NCBI GenBank assembly: GCA_024405155.1
Contig: JAKSPC010000011.1
Span: 1 to 51,241, forward strand
Length of the DNA stretch: 51,241 nucleotides
Direction: 5' to 3'
DNA from: Lachnospiraceae bacterium
GTDB taxonomy: Bacteria > Bacillota > Clostridia > Lachnospirales > Lachnospiraceae
Every line of letters begins with the position of its first letter. Positions within the stretch are counted from its first letter, which is position 1. Position numbers and translations under genes: made by a program. The notes beneath the pieces were generated by a model. It made no database searches and had not been told where the DNA came from. It saw only the letters and a list, made by a program, of their open reading frames with translations. Of this stretch, positions 1 through 8,092 are shown piece after piece.

Positions 1-226
1 TGGAAAGGGCCAGGCTGTCCACTTCTTTAAGCCATTCATAGTCTGCCTTCAGATGAGCCGGTGTATTGCGCAGCGACTTTCCGGTCTCCTCGTAGTGCTT
101 TTTCTTTTCCTCAAGCAGCGTGTTATATACAAAACGCGTACAGCCGAATGCCTTTGCAAACAGTTCCTGCTGTTCGGCATTCGGATAGATCCGATATTTG
201 TAGGCGAGGTTCTTCTTTTCGCTCAA
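1..226 (-). CDS. tnpB: IS200/IS605 TnpB (OrfB), N-terminal part only
   Basis: RNA-guided nuclease/accessory protein of IS200/IS605 elements, cut by the left window edge after 75 codons. The visible product opens LSEKKNLAYKYRIYPNAEQQ and continues with AFGCTRFVYN, the usual TnpB start (Y-K-x-R-I-Y-P-N, then G-C-x-R-F-V-Y-N). The start is a TTG at 226, whose last two bases are shared with the TGA stop of tnpA, so translation is probably coupled. No ATG lies nearby in frame. The RuvC-like catalytic residues and zinc ribbon would be beyond the edge, so activity cannot be judged. Confidence 0.85.
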   Translation of the reverse strand, partial: MSEKKNLAYKYRIYPNAEQQELFAKAFGCTRFVYNTLLEEKKKHYEETGKSLRNTPAHLKADYEWLKEVDSLALS

Positions 227-627
227 TCCTTTTCTCCCTGGGATTCGATGTACTTCCTGATAACGTCAATGGATGCGCCGCCTGTGGTGATCAGGCAGAA
301 GCTTTTGGACCAGAACGCTTCTTTCCACAGCTTCTTTCTGATCTCCGGGTGCTCCTTCTTGATCAGCCTGCTGCTCGCACTTTTATAGGCATTCAGAAAC
401 TTTGTCAGTTCTGTTTTCGGATGAGCGGAAAACAGAACGTGAACATGATCGATGTCGTGATTCCATTCTTTCAGTGTGATGTTATATGAGGGAGCAAGCG
501 TTTCAAACATCTCTCTGAGCCTCCCGGAGATTTTGTCATCCAGGACCTTTCTACGGTACTTTATCACAAGAACAAGATGATAATTCAGCGAGAACACTGA
601 ATGATTGTTTGATTCCAGTTCTATCAT
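223..627 (-). CDS. tnpA: IS200/IS605 family transposase TnpA (HUH Y1 type)
   Basis: Single-strand transposase of 134 residues, full length for the family (about 130-155). It carries the HUH pair as His61-Val-His63 in DHVHVLF and the single catalytic Tyr126 in RKYIESQ near the C-terminus. The segment AFWSKSFCLITTGGAS matches the conserved strand before the tyrosine helix. A Shine-Dalgarno GGAG lies 9-10 bases before the ATG at 627, and a TATAAT box at 658-663 could serve as its promoter. It overlaps tnpB by three bases in the same orientation, as in IS605-type elements with tandem rather than divergent genes. The coding sequence is intact, so the element may be active. Confidence 0.93.
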   Translation of the reverse strand: MIELESNNHSVFSLNYHLVLVIKYRRKVLDDKISGRLREMFETLAPSYNITLKEWNHDIDHVHVLFSAHPKTELTKFLNAYKSASSRLIKKEHPEIRKKLWKEAFWSKSFCLITTGGASIDVIRKYIESQGEKD

Positions 628-657
628 GTTTCTGCTCCGATCTTCTTTTTAATACTG

Positions 658-663
658 ATTATA
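658..663 (-). promoter_or_regulatory. Candidate -10 box upstream of tnpA
   Basis: TATAAT on the minus strand, 31 bases before the tnpA ATG. The hexamer 17 bases upstream (TGTTAT, 681-686) is a poor -35, so the promoter would be weak, as is common for transposases. Confidence 0.4.
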
Positions 664-691
664 CTACAAAGTAGAGGAAAATAACAGTTCT

Positions 692-712
692 AAAAAAAGA
701 GAAGCTCTTTCC
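692..712 (-). terminator. Terminator-like hairpin with T7 upstream of tnpA
   Basis: On the minus strand a six-base stem AAAGAG/CTCTTT with a three-base loop runs into TTTTTTT. It lies after the CBAH-like gene (stop at 795) and before tnpA. It could end the CBAH transcript or shield tnpA from outside transcription, a common arrangement at IS left ends. The stem is short, so efficiency is uncertain. Confidence 0.45.
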
Positions 713-728
713 GGGTAGAATATCCGCC

Positions 729-770
729 GGCAATTCATCCCCTACCTATAGAGGAAGGGGACTTCTTGCC
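729..770 (-). repeat. Imperfect palindrome at IS200/IS605 element end
   Basis: On the minus strand the arms GGCAA/TTGCC enclose an internal loop and a second stem TCCCCT/AGGGGA with a 12-base apical loop. The GAAGTCCCC...GGGGATGAATTGCC style resembles the subterminal hairpins of IS200/IS605 elements, which in many elements also form the 3' scaffold of the omega RNA. It lies on the tnpA side, about 100 bases upstream of tnpA, so it is either the left-end hairpin of this element or a right-end relic of another TnpB element. There is no U-tract, so it is not a simple terminator. Confidence 0.55.
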
Positions 771-794
771 GATTATGTTAAACCATCCCGGGAC

Positions 795-3029
795 TTATTG
801 CAGAGATGCGGTGTTGATAACGTTTCCGTTTCCTGCTTTTACGGGCGTCACGCCGAAAATGGCTTTCAGTTTCTCGATACCGTCTGCATTGATGATCATG
901 CCGAAGGTGCCGTCATGATTTGCCGAGAACTCCAGCCATATCTGCTGACCGCCGCAGTTATAATAACCGTTTTTGTACCGGATCATACCGAAATAACCGT
1001 TATGGGCGGTTTCGGGGCTGTAAAACCGTCCTGCTGCGTCCTGTACCAGTCCGGCAGTCTCCAGAGTACCGTCCTCACGGATCAGATACCATATGTTGTT
1101 TCCGTTTCCGGGTACGACATCATCACACACCCAGCAATTCTTAATCAGGGTTCCGTTTTTGTCCGTGATATGCCATGCACCGTTTTCGTCAACGATCCAC
1201 CTTGTGGAATATGTCTGTTTTAAGGAAGTCGAAGAGGAGGAAGAACCGCCGCCGGAGGGATCGTCTTTCTGACTGCCTGCTTTTACGATGGTGATGTCAC
1301 TTGACCAGGGCTCCCACTCAACGACATACTCTCCGTCTCCCGTAAGGGTGACGATCTTATTTGCTTTGTTATACGTCCATTCCTGTCCCTTTTCGTCACA
1401 ACGGACTGCAGGTCCCACATTGTCACCGTTAATGTACAGATTTGTGATGTTGGTATGTACCGGGTCATCAAACCGGAATACGAACGGCGTATCCCGCTCC
1501 TGTACATTCACGGTAAGTGTTTTTGAAGACAGCTCATAAACACTTGTATGCACGGTATGGACCATGCCGGGCAGCCGGATACCGGTTTCTTTTTCAGTCT
1601 CCTCAATGAGTTTTCTGGTCTCCTGGGCATTTTTGAACGTCTTCATGCGTTCTTTTTCCTGGTATTCCGTATTGTCATAATATGTGAACTGATTCTCATT
1701 TCCCTGTTCATCCATATACGGATACATATTGTGATCGCTCCAGAACTTCTTTTCGTTTCCGGCAACATAGGTCTGCTTATACCGGATGCCTCTCATGTGA
1801 GAAAGCATCTGCGCGGATTCTTTGATATTTGAAAGATCTCTCTTTGCCATGGCATAGCGTTCTACGCCCATGGCATAACGGAAATACAGGCTGCTGAATT
1901 TCTTCGTCAGTTCATTTTCAATGACATAGGTTTTCTCACGCGATATTTTTTCATTCTCCGGCCATACGATCTCATATTCCTCACAATGTGCGGAATGTGT
2001 CACGTGGAAGTTGGACATGGCCGCTTCTTTTCCTTTGCTCTTAAGCACCAGAAGCATGTTGCTGACCGTTTCCACGATGTAGGTCGCTTTCTCGTCGGAG
2101 ATCATCCAGTGGAATTCCTGGCCGAGGACAGAATAGATGTTGGCTTTCTTAAGGAGTTCTACGGCATGCTCTGCGCTGTCGGCCCGATCCAGAATGTAAC
2201 GTACCACAAAACCTGCGCATACATTGTCCATGTTTTCACCGAAAGGCTTTTGGGCTCTCGTACCGACGGTATCACCGGAACCAAAGGTATCACTCATCAC
2301 CACGTTTACGTTAATGGCAACACCGGCATCATTGATGCCGTCCATGGTGAGTACGGGAAGGATATCTTCCATGCCGATGATCTGCTGAAGGAACGTCGGG
2401 AAAAAGGCGGATCCCACACCAAGGGAGGCGTGGCGGCCTGTGGCTTTATCCGCGGGTACGCGGATGATGTATTCATCCACATCATCATACGCCCAGTCGA
2501 AATTGCGGCCGATCAGATCGCCTGTACGGCAGCTGGTACACAAAGGCCTCTGAAGAGAGTTCAGAAAATCACCCCATACACCCTCCTCATTCAGTCTTTT
2601 ATAAAGATCTTTTGCCTCCTCCGGAAGTTGATTCCACCATTCATCCATGTAGTCATCATCAATTTCAATTCCATCATACAGGAACGGATATTTCGCAAGA
2701 AGCGCACTTACCATCACGGCCTTTTCATTGTTCCAGTGATCGTACTCCACTTCATAGAGATGATCGGCGATCTTTACGACTTCGCTGGATGTGGCTTTTT
2801 TTGTTCCGGCCGAAAGAAGCGCCGCATCCGAAACGGCAGATGCCGGTTCATCCTCGAAAAAGCCCTCTTCTGCCGCTTCGAAGGTGACTTCATCCATCAC
2901 TGCAGAGGCGCTTAAGGGATCTGAGACAGGCATCAGTTCTGCCGTCTCTCCGAAAGTCATGGCGGGTGTCAGCTGCATCACGACCATGAGTGCTGCCAGA
3001 AGCGCTGCGATCTTATTTCTTCTTTTCAC
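795..3029 (-). CDS. Secreted choloylglycine hydrolase-like (linear amide C-N hydrolase) with C-terminal repeat region
   Basis: Predicted exported Ntn-type amidase of 744 residues, starting at GTG (3029) with AGGAGG seven bases upstream. Residues 1-28 form a signal peptide (KRR, then a hydrophobic stretch ending TPAMTFG). Residues 30-163 look like a pro-region. LCTSC places the likely nucleophile at Cys164, followed by GRNFDW with Arg175 and Asp178, the C...R-N-x-D pattern of bile salt hydrolases, penicillin V acylases and acid ceramidase relatives. In classical bile salt hydrolase the Cys is residue 2, so here cleavage before Cys164 would be needed. A GGGSSSSSTS linker at about 593-602 leads to a 140-residue tail rich in W, Y and G (WIVDENGAWHI, WYLIREDGTL) that resembles cell-wall or glucan-binding repeats. 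The substrate is unknown; bile salts are only one possibility. Confidence 0.8.
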   Translation of the reverse strand: MKRRNKIAALLAALMVVMQLTPAMTFGETAELMPVSDPLSASAVMDEVTFEAAEEGFFEDEPASAVSDAALLSAGTKKATSSEVVKIADHLYEVEYDHWNNEKAVMVSALLAKYPFLYDGIEIDDDYMDEWWNQLPEEAKDLYKRLNEEGVWGDFLNSLQRPLCTSCRTGDLIGRNFDWAYDDVDEYIIRVPADKATGRHASLGVGSAFFPTFLQQIIGMEDILPVLTMDGINDAGVAINVNVVMSDTFGSGDTVGTRAQKPFGENMDNVCAGFVVRYILDRADSAEHAVELLKKANIYSVLGQEFHWMISDEKATYIVETVSNMLLVLKSKGKEAAMSNFHVTHSAHCEEYEIVWPENEKISREKTYVIENELTKKFSSLYFRYAMGVERYAMAKRDLSNIKESAQMLSHMRGIRYKQTYVAGNEKKFWSDHNMYPYMDEQGNENQFTYYDNTEYQEKERMKTFKNAQETRKLIEETEKETGIRLPGMVHTVHTSVYELSSKTLTVNVQERDTPFVFRFDDPVHTNITNLYINGDNVGPAVRCDEKGQEWTYNKANKIVTLTGDGEYVVEWEPWSSDITIVKAGSQKDDPSGGGSSSSSTSLKQTYSTRWIVDENGAWHITDKNGTLIKNCWVCDDVVPGNGNNIWYLIREDGTLETAGLVQDAAGRFYSPETAHNGYFGMIRYKNGYYNCGGQQIWLEFSANHDGTFGMIINADGIEKLKAIFGVTPVKAGNGNVINTASLQ

Positions 3030-3043
3030 GATTTCTCCTCCTT

Positions 3044-3071
3044 GAAAACGGGCTGCCTCAACAGGCAGCCC
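3044..3071 (-). terminator. Rho-independent terminator after alaS
   Basis: Minus strand: perfect nine-base stem GGGCTGCCT/AGGCAGCCC, loop GTTG, then GTTTTC. It begins nine bases after the alaS stop and ends 14 bases before the GTG of the CBAH-like gene. It therefore also works as an intergenic attenuator for that gene. Confidence 0.88.
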
Positions 3072-3079
3072 AAAACTTC

Positions 3080-5731
3080 TTATTTGATCTGTGATCTTAC
3101 GACATCAACTGACTTTGAGAGTGCTGCGTCCATGCCGGAAGCATCCGTACCGCCGGCCTGTGCCATATTGGGTCTTCCGCCGCCGCGGCCGCCCACAAGA
3201 GGCGCGATCTCTTTAATGATATTTCCTGCCATGACGCCTTTTTTGACGGCACTGTCGGAAGCGGATGCAATGAGACTTACTTTTCCGTCACTTTGCGACG
3301 CCAGGATCACCACCACGTCAGGATACTTTTCTTTCAGCCTGTCGGTCAGCGTCCTCATGGCCTGCACGTCTGCGTTTCCTGCCTTTGCCGCAATGACTTT
3401 TACACCGTTAATTTCCACGGCACCCTTTTCCGCGTCACCCAGCGCGTCACCGGCAGCTTTTGCCTTAAGGCTCTCGTTTTCCGATCTTACCTTCTTAAGC
3501 TCTTCACTAAGCGCTGCGGCACGCTCGGCAAGCTCATCGGGCTTGCACTTTAACAGTGCGCAGATATCAAACAGTTTCTTTTCTTCCGCCTTGTAGAAAT
3601 TCAGAAGATTATTGCCGGTAATGGCTTCGATCCTTCTGACGCCGGCCGCGATGCCGCCCTCGGAAACGATCTTGAAAGCCACGATATCCGCTGTATTCTC
3701 CACGTGGGTGCCTCCGCACAGTTCAATGGAATCTGCCATTCTTACCACGCGGACCTTATCCCCGTACTTCTCTCCGAACAGAGCCATGGCACCGGTCTTT
3801 CTGGCTTCCTCCAGGCTCATGACCTCCGTGGTCACGGGTGACTTGGACTGGATCGCCTCGTTCACCAGTTTTTCGGTCTTTGCGATCTCCTCCGCCGTCA
3901 TGGACTGGAAATGCGTAAAGTCGAATCTGAGTCGGTCGGCATCATAATAGGCGCCTGCCTGCTCCACATGCTCGCCCAGTACGGTCCTTAACGCCTTCTG
4001 AAGCAGATGGGTTGCCGAATGGTTCTTTTTGATGTTTTCACGTCTGTCTTCATCCACGGAAAGCGCCACGGCGTTTCCTACAGCGATCATGCCCCTGGTG
4101 ACCTTTCCCACGTGACCGATCCTTCCGCCCTTCAGGTTTATGGTCTGCTCTACCCGGAAATCTCCGTCTTTTGCGGTGATAACGCCGGTATCGCCCACCT
4201 GGCCTCCCATGGTGGCATAGAATGGCGTCCTGTCGGTGATGATGGTTCCCGTCTCTCCTTCCGTCAGTGCCTGCACGATCTCCGTATCCGAAGTCAGAAC
4301 AAGTACGATCCCGCTTTCGGTCAGAGTATCGTAGCCGGTAAACTCACTGGTGATATGAGGATCGATCTGATCATAGACCGTGGCATCCGCACCCATGTAG
4401 TTGGAATGCTTTCTGGCGTTTCTTGCCATTTCTTTCTGCTGCTTCATGAATTCATTGAAGCCGTCACGGTCGATCTTATACCCCTTCTCTTCCAGGATCT
4501 CTTCTGTAAGATCCACAGGGAAGCCATAGGTATCATAGAGCCTGAATGCATCTTTTCCTTCCATGAGTGTCCTGTTTTCCGCTTTCATGGAAGTGATCAT
4601 CTCGTTCAGGATATTCATGCCCGTATCGATGGTCTTATTGAACTTTTCCTCCTCTTCTTTGAGGACCTTTAAGATCATGACGGATTTTTCCTCAAGCTCC
4701 GGGTAACCGTCCTTATTAAGTTCAATGACTCTCTTTGCCATCTCCGGCATGAATACACCCTTGATGCCAAGCTTTCTGCCATGTCTTACGGCTCTTCGAA
4801 TGATCCTTCTGAGCACGTAGCCGCGGCCTTCATTGGATGGCATGATACCGTCGGAGATCATGAAGGCGGATGACTTTGCGTGATCCGTAAGGATCCTTAA
4901 AGAAACGTCTTTTTCATGATCCGCATGATACTTCACGCCGCACAGGTCCGCGATGTAGTCCAGGATGGCACGGTTGGTATCCACGGTATAAATGGACTCT
5001 TCGTCCTGTACCACCATGGCCAGTCTTTCCAGACCCATGCCGGTATCGATGTTCTTCTGGGCAAGTTCCTCATAATGTCCCTTGCCGTCTCCGTTGAACT
5101 GTGAGAACACCACGTTCCATACTTCCACAAAGCGGTCACCTTCACCGCCCATCACGTCTTCCGGACCGTTCCCCCACTTTTCTCCTCTGTCATAATAGAT
5201 CTCAGAGCAGGGGCCGCAGGGACCTTCGCCGTGCTCCCAGAAATTGTCTTCCTTGCCGAACTTATAGATGTGATCTGCCGGAACACCGATGACCTTGTTC
5301 CAGATCTCATAGGCCTCATCGTCTGCAGGTGTGGTCTCGTTTCCCTCAAATACGGAAGGATACAGGCGGTCGGGATCCAATCCCACCTCTTTTGTAAGGA
5401 ATTCCCACGCAAAAGGAATGGCTTCTTTCTTGAAGTAATCGCCAAATGAGAAATTTCCCAGCATTTCAAAGAAAGTACCGTGTCTGGCCGTCTTTCCCAC
5501 GTTCTCTATATCACCGGTCCGGATGCATTTCTGGCACGTGGTGACTCTCTTTGAGGGCGGGATCTCCTGCCCCGTGAAATAGGGCTTTAACGGAGCCATT
5601 CCCGAATTGATAAGCAGAAGGGAATTGTCATTGTGAGGGATCAGCGAAAAGCTTTTCATCACATAGTGACCGTTCCGCTCAAAGTAGTTTAAAAACAGTT
5701 TTCTTAATTCATTTACGCCTCGAACCTGCAT
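3080..5731 (-). CDS. alaS: Alanyl-tRNA synthetase
   Basis: Charges tRNA-Ala in the cytoplasm. 883 residues, normal for a bacterial AlaRS. The N-terminal class II core has GMAPLKPYFTG, CQKCIRTGDIENVG and EHGEGPCGPCSEIYYD. The editing domain follows, with HSATH at about 567 and CGGTH at about 670, the four zinc/editing ligands. A coiled stretch (EELKKVRSENESLKAKAAG) and the C-Ala domain with GGRGGGRPNMAQAGG close the protein. The ATG at 5731 is preceded by GAGG. It starts 23 bases after the YtxH-like gene and ends in a strong terminator. No T-box leader is visible. Confidence 0.98.
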   Translation of the reverse strand: MQVRGVNELRKLFLNYFERNGHYVMKSFSLIPHNDNSLLLINSGMAPLKPYFTGQEIPPSKRVTTCQKCIRTGDIENVGKTARHGTFFEMLGNFSFGDYFKKEAIPFAWEFLTKEVGLDPDRLYPSVFEGNETTPADDEAYEIWNKVIGVPADHIYKFGKEDNFWEHGEGPCGPCSEIYYDRGEKWGNGPEDVMGGEGDRFVEVWNVVFSQFNGDGKGHYEELAQKNIDTGMGLERLAMVVQDEESIYTVDTNRAILDYIADLCGVKYHADHEKDVSLRILTDHAKSSAFMISDGIMPSNEGRGYVLRRIIRRAVRHGRKLGIKGVFMPEMAKRVIELNKDGYPELEEKSVMILKVLKEEEEKFNKTIDTGMNILNEMITSMKAENRTLMEGKDAFRLYDTYGFPVDLTEEILEEKGYKIDRDGFNEFMKQQKEMARNARKHSNYMGADATVYDQIDPHITSEFTGYDTLTESGIVLVLTSDTEIVQALTEGETGTIITDRTPFYATMGGQVGDTGVITAKDGDFRVEQTINLKGGRIGHVGKVTRGMIAVGNAVALSVDEDRRENIKKNHSATHLLQKALRTVLGEHVEQAGAYYDADRLRFDFTHFQSMTAEEIAKTEKLVNEAIQSKSPVTTEVMSLEEARKTGAMALFGEKYGDKVRVVRMADSIELCGGTHVENTADIVAFKIVSEGGIAAGVRRIEAITGNNLLNFYKAEEKKLFDICALLKCKPDELAERAAALSEELKKVRSENESLKAKAAGDALGDAEKGAVEINGVKVIAAKAGNADVQAMRTLTDRLKEKYPDVVVILASQSDGKVSLIASASDSAVKKGVMAGNIIKEIAPLVGGRGGGRPNMAQAGGTDASGMDAALSKSVDVVRSQIK

Positions 5732-5754
5732 TGTTCCGGTACCTCTGTATTGAC

Positions 5755-6264
5755 TTAGTTTTCTTTCGTTGCTTCTTCGTAACGCTGTGCCGCCCTGTCG
5801 CGGATATCCTTTAACCGTTCGTCCTCGTTTACAGACTTTTCGAAGGCATCCTTTGCAGCATTTGCCGCTGCGGCTACATCGTCTCCGAAGCTTCTGATGT
5901 TTCCGGACACTTCGTTCCGGTACGTTTGGGGGTCTTCTTCAAACCGCGCTTTTTCTTCTTTGACAAATTCCACGGTGTTGGCACCTACCGTCTCTGCAAG
6001 TCTGCCTGCATCGTCCGCAGCTTCTCTGGCTGCATCCAGAAGATCTCCTGCCGCTTCTTTTACGTCACCGTTTTCCTTTATGGCAACGTAAGTTCTCTTT
6101 GCCGCATCTTTCACCTTTTCACCGCTGGCTTTGATATCGTCCATATCTTCCTCGCCTGCGGGTTTGTAATTCGTATAGTCCTTCAGATATTTCGCCACTG
6201 CCGCTACGGCACCTGCCGTGACCGCGATCCCCAGAAGGGTCTTAAAGAATCCATGCTTTGCCAT
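5755..6264 (-). CDS. YtxH-like membrane-anchored helical protein
   Basis: Unknown function; 169 residues from the ATG at 6264, which has AGGAGAGG directly upstream (an in-frame ATG at 6288 has no comparable site). Residues 5-26 (FFKTLLGIAVTAGAVAAVAKYL) form one N-terminal membrane segment. The rest is charged, Ala/Lys/Glu-rich and predicted to be a long amphipathic helix (DAAKRTYVAIKENGDVKEAA, AANAAKDAFEKSV). This is the layout of YtxH or apolipoprotein-like stress proteins in Firmicutes, but similarity is architectural only. It lies directly after the 6S RNA and 23 bases before alaS, probably in the same transcript. Confidence 0.75.
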   Translation of the reverse strand: MAKHGFFKTLLGIAVTAGAVAAVAKYLKDYTNYKPAGEEDMDDIKASGEKVKDAAKRTYVAIKENGDVKEAAGDLLDAAREAADDAGRLAETVGANTVEFVKEEKARFEEDPQTYRNEVSGNIRSFGDDVAAAANAAKDAFEKSVNEDERLKDIRDRAAQRYEEATKEN

Positions 6265-6283
6265 TTTTCCTCTCCTTTTCCAC

Positions 6284-6461
6284 AACAACCCAGGGTGCCG
6301 CCCGTATCCATTAGTGACTCCCAGCTTAAGCCAGGTGGTTGTTCTCGGGTATGTTTTTGCCTTCCCCTCTTCGGGGGCCTGACAGCCGCATGACCAATAC
6401 CGAATTCCCGTAAGTCAAAATGTGGAAGCAAATAAAACGGATACGTCGCACATCCCAGGTT
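6284..6461 (-). ncRNA. ssrS: 6S RNA (SsrS), candidate
   Basis: The minus-strand transcript here can close on itself. The first 23 bases (AACCTGGGATGTGCGACGTA and on) pair with the last 23 (GGATACGGGCGGCACCCTGG and on), with a four-base internal loop and some G-U pairs. An apical stem TCGGTAT/ATACCCGA and a CCCC/GGGG hairpin follow. The 3' half reads CACCTGGCTTAAGCTGGGAG, TCAC, then GGGCGGCACC, like the conserved 3' strand of 6S RNA (CACCTT...AAGGGTTAC...GCGGCATC in E. coli). The length, about 178, fits. 6S RNA mimics an open promoter and sequesters RNA polymerase holoenzyme. No separate promoter or terminator is seen, so the molecule is probably processed from the tRNA-Pro transcript. Confidence 0.72.
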
Positions 6462-6479
6462 TAAATTTTTTTTAGTTAC

Positions 6480-6553
6480 TCGGAGTGACAGGATTCGAAC
6501 CTGCGACATCTTGGTCCCAAACCAAGCGCTCTACCAAGCTGAGCCACACTCCG
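6480..6553 (-). tRNA. tRNA-Pro(TGG)
   Basis: 74-base cloverleaf. The acceptor stem is CGGAGTG/CACTCCG with discriminator A. The D arm contains AGCTTGGTAGAGC. The anticodon arm is CTTGG-TTTGGGA-CCAAG with anticodon TGG, and the T arm has GTTCGAATC. The 3' CCA is not encoded (GTAA follows), so it must be added. The 5' end lies about three bases after the predicted transcription start. The 6S RNA candidate follows after 18 bases. Confidence 0.97.
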
Positions 6554-6562
6554 ATCAGTCGA

Positions 6563-6591
6563 ATCATAGCAAAACTAACCTTTATAGTCAA
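6563..6591 (-). promoter_or_regulatory. Sigma-A promoter for tRNA-Pro / 6S RNA unit
   Basis: TTGACT (6586-6591), 17-base spacer, TATGAT (6563-6568) on the minus strand. It overlaps the stop codon of the histidine kinase gene. The predicted start near 6556 is just ahead of the tRNA. Confidence 0.85.
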
Positions 6592-8092
6592 GTGTGATGA
6601 AGAACTCCACTCCGTTCTCCAGATTCCTCACACCATACTCCCGGCCATGTGCTTCCATGATCGCTTTTACGATGGAAAGACCGATCCCCGACCCGCCGTA
6701 GGCTCGGGTCCTGGCTTTGTCTACCTTGTAGAATTTATCCCAGATCTCCGGAAGAGATGCTTCCGGGATCCGTTCCCCGTCGTTATAGACAGACAGTTTC
6801 ACGAGATCCGGACTTATGAGTTCTTCCTTCACCAGGATCTTCCGTCCGCCGGACAGATGATTCAGCGCATTGGACAGAAAGTTCGTAAGCACTTCCTCGA
6901 TCTTGAATTCATCGGCACTTACCGTGCACGTATCCATCAGATCAGTCTCCAGGACCGCCTGCTTCTCTTCCATACGGATCTTTTCATTTTTCAGAACATT
7001 GCTCACCAGCTCCGTCAGATCAAATATCTCTCTGACAACGGCATTCTGTCCGAACTCATAGTTGGTCAGCGACGTAAGCTGCTTTACCAGCGTGTTCATC
7101 TTTCCTGCTTCATCCATGATCACGCTGCAGTAGTAATCCCGGCTTTCCGGATCTTCCGCCATTCCCTCCGTAAGCCCTTCCGCATACCCTTCGATCAGAG
7201 CAATGGGAGTCTTCAGTTCATGAGATACGTTGGAAATGAAGTCTTTTCTCGCGTTGTCGATCTTTTCTTTCAGATCGATATCTTCCTGGAGTTTTCTGTT
7301 TGCCTCCGTAAGGTCTTCAATGGTCTTTTCCAGTGTCTCGGACATGGTGTTGATGGAAGAGCCGAGTACACCGATCTCATCCTGTTCCTTTCCGCTGTAC
7401 TTTTCGGAAAAATCCAGGCCTGACATTTTTGTGGCAATATGCGCCAGCTTGTTTATGGGTTTCGTGATCAGATCCGTTGCCAGAAATACCACGATCCCGC
7501 CCACGATAATGGCAATAAGACCTACGATGGCAATGAAACGGTTGGTGATGCTTACGCTTTCCTCGATCCCCTGTACCGGGACCTGCATGAGGAACGATGT
7601 TTTTCCGTCCGTAAAGGTACCCCAGGCTTCCAGCAGATAGGAGTCTGACATTCTGTCATATTTCTGCTGGATGATATAGTTTCCGTTGTTCTTTACCAGT
7701 TCGTAGTCCGGCAGATTTCCCTGAGCTATGGTATCACGGAAATCCACGTAGGCCTTCAGTCTGAGCGCCAGCCAGTTTACTTCTCTTCCCGTATTAACGA
7801 TCGCTCTTCCGTCTTCTCCCAGGATCACAAGATCCGCGTTGGATCTGCCGTTCATGGATTTCAGTATCCTCTTTTCCGGATCGTTCAGATAAGCCGCGAT
7901 ATAACGGGGATCGCCGCCGGAATCCTCCACCACCCGGTTGATGGATCCGTACATCGTTTCCAGATCTTTCACTTTCCGGTTGAAATAGTAATCCGCCAGC
8001 AGATATTTGTTCGCAAGGAACACGCCAACGACAAGAGCCGTTGTGATCGCCACGAATATCACTGTGAACTTGAATCGAATGGATCGTTTCAA
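6575..8092 (-). CDS. Two-component sensor histidine kinase
   Basis: Membrane sensor kinase, 505 residues. It has an N-terminal membrane segment (about 9-32), an extracytoplasmic sensor domain (about 33-180) and a second membrane segment in IAIVGLIAIIVGGIVVFLAT. A HAMP linker (TDLITKPINKLAH) follows. The dimerisation box VSHELKTP contains phospho-acceptor His291. The ATPase has the N box EVLTNFLSNALNH, YNDGERIP and GGSGIGLSIVKAIMEAHG. The start is a TTG at 8092 adjoining the TGA of the response regulator gene, with GAGGA upstream. The signal sensed cannot be read from the sequence. Confidence 0.95.
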   Translation of the reverse strand: MKRSIRFKFTVIFVAITTALVVGVFLANKYLLADYYFNRKVKDLETMYGSINRVVEDSGGDPRYIAAYLNDPEKRILKSMNGRSNADLVILGEDGRAIVNTGREVNWLALRLKAYVDFRDTIAQGNLPDYELVKNNGNYIIQQKYDRMSDSYLLEAWGTFTDGKTSFLMQVPVQGIEESVSITNRFIAIVGLIAIIVGGIVVFLATDLITKPINKLAHIATKMSGLDFSEKYSGKEQDEIGVLGSSINTMSETLEKTIEDLTEANRKLQEDIDLKEKIDNARKDFISNVSHELKTPIALIEGYAEGLTEGMAEDPESRDYYCSVIMDEAGKMNTLVKQLTSLTNYEFGQNAVVREIFDLTELVSNVLKNEKIRMEEKQAVLETDLMDTCTVSADEFKIEEVLTNFLSNALNHLSGGRKILVKEELISPDLVKLSVYNDGERIPEASLPEIWDKFYKVDKARTRAYGGSGIGLSIVKAIMEAHGREYGVRNLENGVEFFITLDYKG

